NCBI GenBank assembly: GCA_015489285.1
Contig: WGAA01000112.1
Location: forward strand, 1 to 12,061
Direction: 5' to 3'
From: Anaerolineae bacterium
GTDB lineage: Bacteria > Chloroflexota > Anaerolineae > JAADDB01
DNA length: 12,061 nt
The notes beneath the pieces were generated by a model. That model worked only from the letters and a program-made list of their open reading frames with translations. It ran no database searches and was not told the origin of the DNA. Position 1 is the first letter of the stretch. Every line of letters begins with the position of its first letter. Positions 7,334-12,061 of the stretch are shown here, one piece after another. The position numbers and the translations under genes were made by a program.

Positions 7334-7427
7334 AGGGGAGCATTTGGCCCTGTGCCCGCCGGGGCTCAGACCGAGGAGAGAGATGGATGCCGCGAAAAGG
7401 GGAATACACCACCGAGGGAGGGAAGGG

Positions 7428-8939
7428 GTGACTACCGCTCGTAAGTCATTGACCCGGTCGGCCGGATTGCTCGCGCTGGGGAATGTGAGCAGCCGGGTTC
7501 TGGGATTGATCCGGGAACAGGTCATCACCTACTTCTTCGGTGCCTCGGTTTTCGCCAGCTCCTTTCGCCTGTCGGACCGGTTGCTCAAGCTCCTTTACGA
7601 TCTGGTCGTCGGGGGGATGCTCAGCGGCGCGCTGGTTCCCGTGTTCAGCGAGTACGCCAGCAAGGACCGGGAGGAGTTGTGGCGCCTGGCGTCGGTGCTG
7701 CTGACCCTGATCACCGGGGCCGTGGCCCTTATCGTCCTGCTCATCGAGCTCTTTGCCCTTCCCCTGGCGCACCTCCTGGCAGCGGGCCAAACGCCCGCCC
7801 AGCAGGTGGTGACGGCCCGCTTCTTCCGCTGGATGGCTCCGGCCATCCTCCTCATGTCCACGAGCAGTATTTTGTTGGCCCTTCTGTACGCGCTGAAACG
7901 GTTTCGCCTGGCCGCGCTGGCGTCGGCCGTCTACAACCTGGGTATCGTCCTCGGCGTCCCCCTGCTCGTCCACCGCTTCGACGCGCTCAGCCTGGCCGTC
8001 GGGGTCCTCCTGGGGGCCTTCTTCCAGCTGCTCATCCTCCTGCCGGATTTGCGGGATGTGCGCCTTCGGGTCTCCCTGTACTGGCATCACCCGGGGGTAC
8101 GCCGCGTGTTCAAGTTGTACCTGCCCATCGCGGTCTCCCTCATCGTGGGGATGTTTCAGGGTCTGTTCGACGGGCGACTGGCCACGTTCACCGGTCCCTC
8201 GAGCCTGGCCTACATGGCCAACGCGACCGCGCTGGTCCAATTCCCCCTGGGCCTGGTGGCGATGGCCTTCTCCTACGCGTCCCTCCCCACCCTTTCCGAA
8301 CTGAGCGCCCGAGGGGACAAGGACGCGTATCGGCACACCCTGGGCCACGTCCTCCACATGGTCCTTTTCCTCTCCTTGCCGGCGGCGGTGGGGCTCTTCA
8401 TCCTGGCCGAACCGGTGATCCGCCTCATCTACGAACACGGGCGCTTTACGCCCCAGGATACGGTGGCGACGGCTCGAGCGCTGCGGGTGTATTCGGTGGG
8501 GCTGGTCTTCGCCGCGCTGGATTGGCCGTTGAACTACGGCTATTACGCCCGCCAGAATTCGGTCACCCCGACCCTCGTCGGCCTGGCCGCGGTCGGCGTG
8601 TACGTGGTGGTTGCCCTGAATTTGATGACCTCGCTGGGGATGGTGGGGCTCGTGTGGGGGGATACGAGCAAGCACTTCAGCCACGCGCTCATCATGCTCC
8701 TCCTCACCGCGCGGCACGTTCGACACATTCGTCCCGGGCGGATCCTGGCGGCCATTTTCCCCATCCTTATCACCACTTCCATTATGGGGGGATTCGTCTT
8801 CCTCCTCTGGCGCTTCTGGGAACAGGCGGGGGTGACCGGGAGCGGTGTGGGACATGGAGGGGCCCTTCTGGTAACCGTGGCCGCAGGGGCCATGGTGTAC
8901 GGGCTGTTGAACCGACGCACGTTGCGCATGTTCTTCTGA
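7428..8939 (+). CDS. murJ: MurJ/MviN-like lipid II flippase family protein (MOP superfamily)
   Basis: 503 residues from this start. The protein is hydrophobic throughout, with about 14 membrane helices expected. MurJ flips lipid II across the inner membrane for peptidoglycan synthesis. Family features: LTRSAGLLALGNVSSRVLGLIRE at the N-terminus, GGMLSGALVPVFSEY (about 63-77), FPLGLVAMAFSYASLPTLSELS in the middle, and IRLIYEHGRFT plus RVYSVGLVF later. The arginines matching E. coli R18 and R24 are kept (R23, R29). The positions of D39 and R52 are Ser44 and Tyr57, and the arginine matching R270 appears to be Ala in ANATALVQFP, so the substrate may differ. Start: GTG 7428 has GGAGG (7417-7421) six bases upstream and gives a normal MurJ N-terminus. 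ATG 7383 (AGGAG four bases upstream) would add 15 residues. mscS follows after 25 bases. Confidence 0.85.
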   Translation: MTTARKSLTRSAGLLALGNVSSRVLGLIREQVITYFFGASVFASSFRLSDRLLKLLYDLVVGGMLSGALVPVFSEYASKDREELWRLASVLLTLITGAVALIVLLIELFALPLAHLLAAGQTPAQQVVTARFFRWMAPAILLMSTSSILLALLYALKRFRLAALASAVYNLGIVLGVPLLVHRFDALSLAVGVLLGAFFQLLILLPDLRDVRLRVSLYWHHPGVRRVFKLYLPIAVSLIVGMFQGLFDGRLATFTGPSSLAYMANATALVQFPLGLVAMAFSYASLPTLSELSARGDKDAYRHTLGHVLHMVLFLSLPAAVGLFILAEPVIRLIYEHGRFTPQDTVATARALRVYSVGLVFAALDWPLNYGYYARQNSVTPTLVGLAAVGVYVVVALNLMTSLGMVGLVWGDTSKHFSHALIMLLLTARHVRHIRPGRILAAIFPILITTSIMGGFVFLLWRFWEQAGVTGSGVGHGGALLVTVAAGAMVYGLLNRRTLRMFF

Positions 8940-8964
8940 GAATGTGACAAAAGGAGGTTGCACG

Positions 8965-9978
8965 ATGTTCGACCCAACACGTTTCATCCAGGCCGTGCAA
9001 ACACCGACCGTGTGGAAAGCTCTTATCCTTGCCCTCGTCCTCTGGTGGGGCCGGTCTCGGTTCAGCGCACAGAACCCGTTGACCCGGATTTTCCGTCGGG
9101 CGTTCACCGTGTCCGCCGTCGTCAGCTTCCTCTACGCCCTGGTGACCTTCGTGGTTGCCGCCTTCTCCCTCTCGACCGCATCCGTCGCGGAGTTGGGCAC
9201 CCGACTCCTCATCATCCTCTTCTTGGGGTACTTCGCGTGGGAGGGGGTGGAATTCCTGCTGACGTACCTTTCTACCCGTCTTCCCGTTACCGATGAGCTG
9301 GCCCGACGGCGGATGCAAACGCTGACCACGGTGGGCCGGTGGGTGGGACGCCTCATTATTCTCTTCATCGTGGGCACCATGTTGCTGGACGTCTTTCACG
9401 TCAACGTGACTCCCCTGATAGCCAGCGCCAGCGTCGTGGGGCTGGCCTTGAGTCTGGGCAGCCAGAAGGTGATCCAGGATATTATCGCGGGCATCTTCAT
9501 CCTCCTGGAGGATCAGTTCCACGTGGGCGACGGGGTAGAGGTGGCCGGGGTGGCCGGAATCGTGGAGGAGATGACGTTGAGGGTGACGAAGGTGCGGGAT
9601 TTTCAGGGGTACTTGCACATCATCCCCAACAGTGAGATCAGCGTGGTGACGAACCGAAATCGGGAGTGGACGCGGGCCATCGCGGACGTGGGGGTGGCGT
9701 ACGATAGCGACTTGAACCGGGTTCGGGCCGTGCTGGAAGAGGTCGGGCAGGCCCTGTATGAGGAGAACCCGGATGGGATCTTTCTGGAAGCGCCCATGCC
9801 CCTGGGCCCGGAGGCTTTGGCCGACTCCTCCATCAACTTCCGATTGATCGCTCGGGTCAAAGCGGGGCAGCATTGGGATGCCCAGCGCCTCATGCGTCAG
9901 CGCATCAAGGAGGCCTTCGACCGGGCGGGCATCGAAATCCCCTTCCCCCAATTGGATGTGCACATGCGGCAGGGGTGA
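8965..9978 (+). CDS. MscS-family mechanosensitive ion channel
   Basis: 337 residues. MscS-type channels open under membrane tension and release solutes after osmotic downshock; some relatives are gated otherwise. About five hydrophobic helices are visible (roughly 15-29, 46-69, 77-102, 123-143 and 146-180). The pore-lining TM3 is clear: ASASVVGLALSLGSQKVIQD at 153-172, continuing into IIAGIFILLEDQFHVGDGVEV. It is followed by the beta domain with IPNSEISVVTNRNR, then an alpha/beta C-terminal domain. The start is ATG 8965, with AAGGAGG (8951-8957) seven bases upstream; the in-frame GTG 8944 would place the ribosome site inside the gene. The 25-base gap after the flippase gene and the lack of a promoter between them suggest one transcript. 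The pore helix carries more bulky residues than E. coli MscS, as is common in distant members. Confidence 0.93.
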   Translation: MFDPTRFIQAVQTPTVWKALILALVLWWGRSRFSAQNPLTRIFRRAFTVSAVVSFLYALVTFVVAAFSLSTASVAELGTRLLIILFLGYFAWEGVEFLLTYLSTRLPVTDELARRRMQTLTTVGRWVGRLIILFIVGTMLLDVFHVNVTPLIASASVVGLALSLGSQKVIQDIIAGIFILLEDQFHVGDGVEVAGVAGIVEEMTLRVTKVRDFQGYLHIIPNSEISVVTNRNREWTRAIADVGVAYDSDLNRVRAVLEEVGQALYEENPDGIFLEAPMPLGPEALADSSINFRLIARVKAGQHWDAQRLMRQRIKEAFDRAGIEIPFPQLDVHMRQG

Positions 9979-9987
9979 AGCCTGCGC

Positions 9988-10009
9988 GGGCCGGTTTGAC
10001 AACAGGCCC
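9988..10009. terminator. Weak hairpin between convergent mscS and SWIM genes
   Basis: GGGCC (9988-9992) pairs with GGCCC (10005-10009) around a 12-base loop, in the 46-base gap between two converging stops. The stem is short and no T-run follows, so a terminator role is uncertain. Confidence 0.3.
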
Positions 10010-10024
10010 TGAATGAGGCGCGCG

Positions 10025-11785
10025 CTAAAGTCCCGCCTTGTTCAACTCGTCCTGCAGTGCAGGGAGGCGTTTGTAGCGCTGGCGGAAAGCCGCGATCAAC
10101 TCCTCCCAGACTTGGGCTTCCCCATGCCGGATCAGGATATCGCGAATGCGCTTGAGTAACCGGGCGGCTTCCGCGTAGCTGGGCCGCTTGCGCTGAGCCA
10201 CCCATTGCTCAACCGCTTCTGCGTAGATCTCGAGGGCGGCCTGGGGCCGCGCGTCGGCCAGGGCGTCGGCGACGCGTACCATGAAATGTATATTGCCCCA
10301 GGACGACTGCCGCCAGGAGCGGAAAGCCGCGACGGCATCGTCGTAGGCCTTTTCGTCCAGGAATATCTCCACCAAAAGGTGCCACATCTCTTTCTGCTGC
10401 AGGTGGCGCAGGATCTCCCCCCGCACGCTCTCCCAATCCCCGCGCTCGCGTCCGATTTCGCGCCAGACCTTATAGCTCTCCAGATCGGGCTGCATCTCGA
10501 ATCGGCGTTGGGCCAGGCGGAACGCCATATCCGTATCGCCCTCCTCCCGCGCCCACACCAACAATTGGTCGACGATTTGCGTGTCCTTGGTCGAGTCGGC
10601 CCGCGTGAGAAGAAGCTCACGGGCCAGCTGGCGTTGACCGAGCACTTCATCGATGCGCTGCGCCACGTGCAGGAGTTCACGATTCGTCAAGGAAACAGCC
10701 TCGCGTCGGGCCTCATCCACCCGTCCCATTTCCACCAGCTTCACCACCACATTCGCCTGCAGCCCCGTTTCCCGACACAACTGCAGAAAGGCCTCATCAT
10801 CCAGGCTATCCCATAACAGGGCGATTATCAACCTCCCATAAGCTTGAAGTCGCCACCGGGATAGATAGGACTCGGATTCTTTCGCCTTTTCCTCTTCCAA
10901 CGCCTCCTGCGCCCATTCGGCGACCATGGCATGTTCTTCCGGCGTTAACTCCTCCTCCAACGCGAGGTACGCCCAATCGCCAACGCCGTATCCGCCTTGC
11001 AGGACATCCCATTCCCATAGCTCATACAGACGTCGTATGACGGCCTGCCGCTGTCCGGGATCGCGCAGTTCCGCCAGAGAGCGTACTAACCCTTCCTCAC
11101 ACTCGACCACGACATTGAGGAATTCCCCCTCTTCCTCGTAAAGCTCCTCGTAGGAATTCAGCACTTCCTCGGCGATGACGCCGTAGAACTGTGCGGCCTC
11201 CCACCATCGCCCCGCCTCTTCCAGCATCTTCCCCTCTTTCACCATCTCGCCTAATTCTGCAGCTGCCGCATACGAGGCACCCCACTCGTAGGGAATGTGC
11301 TCGATGATGCGACGCACCCGCGCGCGCAGCAACTCGGCATCGATGGCCTTCTCGCCCGTCAGGGCCGGTATCCACATCTCCACCGCGCTTTCCAGATCGG
11401 GGCTGTGCTCGACCATGCGCTCGATGAGCTTTATCAGCGCGTCTTTGTCCAGCGCGCGCAGACGCTGAGCCAAAGGCGGTGACTCGCGGAACTTTTCCGG
11501 TTCATACAACCAGGTGAGGAGCAGTGCGGCCACGTGCTTACAGTACCCACCCGCGCCCACAGGGCAGGTACAGTTGGCGCTGGCAATGCCCTCCTGGAAG
11601 AAAGTGACCTCCACCCGATAGGGCGAAGGCATCGACCCCTGGCATAACGCCTTCAGGGTCATGCCCGTGCGTCGGGCATCGAAGATGGCGCCGTTTTCGA
11701 AGTATCGCTTGCCCCGGGCGAAGGACCGTTCCCCCACCCGGTCGAGGATCATTTGTTCGGTGATTTTGGGAAATGATTGGCTCAT
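10025..11785 (-). CDS. SWIM zinc-finger protein with long helical C-terminal region
   Basis: 586 residues. The N-terminus (ITEQMILDRVGERSFARGKRYF) and the zinc motif C72-T-C74-x7-C82-K-H84 are the standard SWIM domain arrangement, a small DNA- or protein-binding zinc fold often found next to or fused with SNF2 helicases. Residues from about 120 to the end are acidic, helix-rich and TPR/HEAT-like (many short Ala/Leu/Glu helices with aromatic pairs), suggesting a protein-interaction scaffold. No helicase motif is present. Cellular role unknown; cytoplasmic, with no signal peptide. I chose ATG 11785 over the longer frame to 11866 because the promoter (11793-11821) lies inside that extension and homologous SWIM proteins begin at this point. 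Leaderless translation is implied. The gene stands alone, convergent with mscS, and an IS edge lies about 125 bases upstream. Confidence 0.88.
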   Translation of the reverse strand: MSQSFPKITEQMILDRVGERSFARGKRYFENGAIFDARRTGMTLKALCQGSMPSPYRVEVTFFQEGIASANCTCPVGAGGYCKHVAALLLTWLYEPEKFRESPPLAQRLRALDKDALIKLIERMVEHSPDLESAVEMWIPALTGEKAIDAELLRARVRRIIEHIPYEWGASYAAAAELGEMVKEGKMLEEAGRWWEAAQFYGVIAEEVLNSYEELYEEEGEFLNVVVECEEGLVRSLAELRDPGQRQAVIRRLYELWEWDVLQGGYGVGDWAYLALEEELTPEEHAMVAEWAQEALEEEKAKESESYLSRWRLQAYGRLIIALLWDSLDDEAFLQLCRETGLQANVVVKLVEMGRVDEARREAVSLTNRELLHVAQRIDEVLGQRQLARELLLTRADSTKDTQIVDQLLVWAREEGDTDMAFRLAQRRFEMQPDLESYKVWREIGRERGDWESVRGEILRHLQQKEMWHLLVEIFLDEKAYDDAVAAFRSWRQSSWGNIHFMVRVADALADARPQAALEIYAEAVEQWVAQRKRPSYAEAARLLKRIRDILIRHGEAQVWEELIAAFRQRYKRLPALQDELNKAGL

Positions 11786-11792
11786 GCTTCTT

Positions 11793-11821
11793 ATTCTATC
11801 CCAACGCACCTCTGTCCTCAA
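11793..11821 (-). promoter_or_regulatory. Promoter of the SWIM gene, positioned for a leaderless mRNA
   Basis: On the minus strand, TTGAGG (plus 11816-11821), a 17-base spacer and TAGAAT (plus 11793-11798) form a good sigma70-type promoter. The predicted start of transcription is about 11786, one base before the ATG at 11785. No Shine-Dalgarno sequence precedes that ATG, which agrees with leaderless initiation. Confidence 0.6.
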
Positions 11822-11857
11822 ATCTCCGCTTAATCTGGCTTGAGGGTACGTGATGTG

Positions 11858-11888
11858 TGACGTCATCCGTCAGGCGTCATGCGTCTGG
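11858..11888. repeat. Short tandem repeat (two 14-bp copies) with adjoining TGACGTCA palindrome
   Basis: CGTCATCCGTCAGG (11861-11874) is followed directly by CGTCATGCGTCTGG (11875-11888), 12 of 14 bases identical. Read on the minus strand these are degenerate 7-base units around ATGACG/CTGACG. A perfect 8-bp palindrome TGACGTCA (11858-11865) overlaps the first copy. It lies between the SWIM promoter and the IS edge, and could be an operator array or simple slippage-derived sequence. Confidence 0.6.
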
Positions 11889-11910
11889 CGCCGGTAAGGG
11901 CGTCGGCACG

Positions 11911-12061
11911 GAGTAGTGTCAAGTTCTTTCTGTAAATTGTGCGGCTTGGTGCCTCCTTGGAGGGCGGGATGACTATGGATGAAAGGTCAGGGGTCCGTCA
12001 TGGACAGGTACACACGTCCGGTCACCCAGGCCTCGCTGGTCTCCATCAACAGGGCCGTAAT
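11911..12061 (-). mobile_element. IS256-family (Mutator-type) insertion sequence, transposase 3' end; element continues outside window
   Basis: At 11911 a sequence typical of IS256-family termini begins (GAGTAGTGTCAAGTTCTTTC, then TGTAAATTGTGCGG; on the minus strand it ends ...TTTACAG...CTTGACACTAC). About 75 bases inside it, the end of a transposase gene follows, as expected for the terminal inverted repeat nearest the transposase stop. IS256 elements make 8-9-bp target duplications, so the bases just outside (about 11902-11910, GTCGGCACG) are the candidate left copy; the partner copy lies outside the window. The exact boundary is uncertain by a few bases. Confidence 0.7.
11987..12061 (-). 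CDS. IS256-family transposase, C-terminal fragment (5' part outside window)
   Basis: The last 24 codons and TGA are visible on the minus strand: ITALLMETSEAWVTGRVYLS followed by MTDP and stop. The ALL-E-SE-W-TGR-YL pattern is the conserved C-terminus of Mutator/IS256 DDE transposases. The catalytic residues lie upstream, beyond the window edge, so whether the gene is intact cannot be judged. The terminal-repeat-like sequence at 11911 supports the assignment. Confidence 0.72.
   Translation of the reverse strand: MTALLMETSEAWVTGRVYLSMTDP

Noticed and set aside
7317..7339. CCCCT...AGGGG inverted repeat in the flippase leader
   Set aside because: Only five pairs across an 11-base loop and overlapping the -10; not distinguishable from chance.
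8944..8964. GTG 8944 as start of the MscS channel
   Set aside because: The strong AAGGAGG at 8951-8957 lies downstream of it and is spaced correctly for ATG 8965.
7446..9107. 553-codon minus-strand frame opposite the flippase
   Set aside because: Its translation is extremely Gln/His/Arg/Glu-rich, as expected for antisense of a hydrophobic membrane protein; no ribosome site or family match.
11786..11866. 27-residue N-terminal extension of the SWIM protein
   Set aside because: It contains the promoter hexamers, has no ribosome site, and family members begin near the chosen start.
1..12061. CRISPR arrays, tRNA or rRNA genes, toxin-antitoxin pairs, prophage genes
   Set aside because: I looked for regularly spaced repeats, cloverleaf-like sequences and small paired ORFs and saw none I could support.

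Overview
The window is about 12 kb of GC-rich (roughly 60% or more), densely packed bacterial DNA. It holds nine gene calls, mostly ordinary housekeeping and membrane functions, and an insertion-sequence edge at the right end. Strong Shine-Dalgarno sites, ATGA stop/start overlaps, a likely leaderless promoter and the mix of proteins would fit a Chloroflexota (Anaerolineae-like) or similar deep-branching GC-rich bacterium. That placement is inference; no rRNA or other marker is present to prove it.

Layout. (1) 1-1172, minus: 5' part of a GltD-like Fe-S/FAD/NAD(P) oxidoreductase, cut by the window edge. (2) 1173-1424: divergent promoter region with a 14-bp palindrome. (3) 1425-5312, plus: four genes in series, each overlapping the next by ATGA. 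They encode an unrecognised helical protein, a DegV/FakB-type fatty-acid-binding protein, PlsX (acyl-ACP:phosphate acyltransferase) and a FabF-type ketoacyl-ACP synthase with an unusual N-terminal extension of about 60 residues. (4) 5323-5354: a 12-bp hairpin between convergent genes. (5) 5356-7218, minus: a CPA2-type cation:proton antiporter with a cytoplasmic TrkA/RCK module. (6) 7219-7427: divergent promoter region. (7) 7428-8939 and 8965-9978, plus: a MurJ/MviN-like MOP-superfamily flippase and an MscS-type channel, probably co-transcribed. (8) 10025-11785, minus: a SWIM zinc-finger protein with a long helical C-terminal part, preceded by a promoter that would give a nearly leaderless mRNA. 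(9) 11858-11888: a short tandem repeat. (10) From about 11911 to the end: the edge of an IS256-family (Mutator-type) element, with a terminal-inverted-repeat-like sequence and the last 24 codons of its transposase on the minus strand.

How the genes work together. The 1425-5312 operon reads as membrane-lipid supply. The DegV/FakB protein would present a fatty acid, or receive acyl-phosphate, in a FakA/FakB scheme. PlsX interconverts acyl-ACP and acyl-phosphate, and FabF elongates acyl-ACP. The DegV-PlsX linkage therefore suggests coupling of exogenous or recycled fatty acids to phospholipid synthesis. The other genes (antiporter, flippase-like protein, MscS channel) concern the envelope and ion or osmotic balance.

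I did not find a clearly new multi-gene system. The most useful leads are the coupled helical protein-DegV-PlsX-FabF unit, the FabF extension, loss of key charged residues in the MurJ-like protein, and the IS256 edge.
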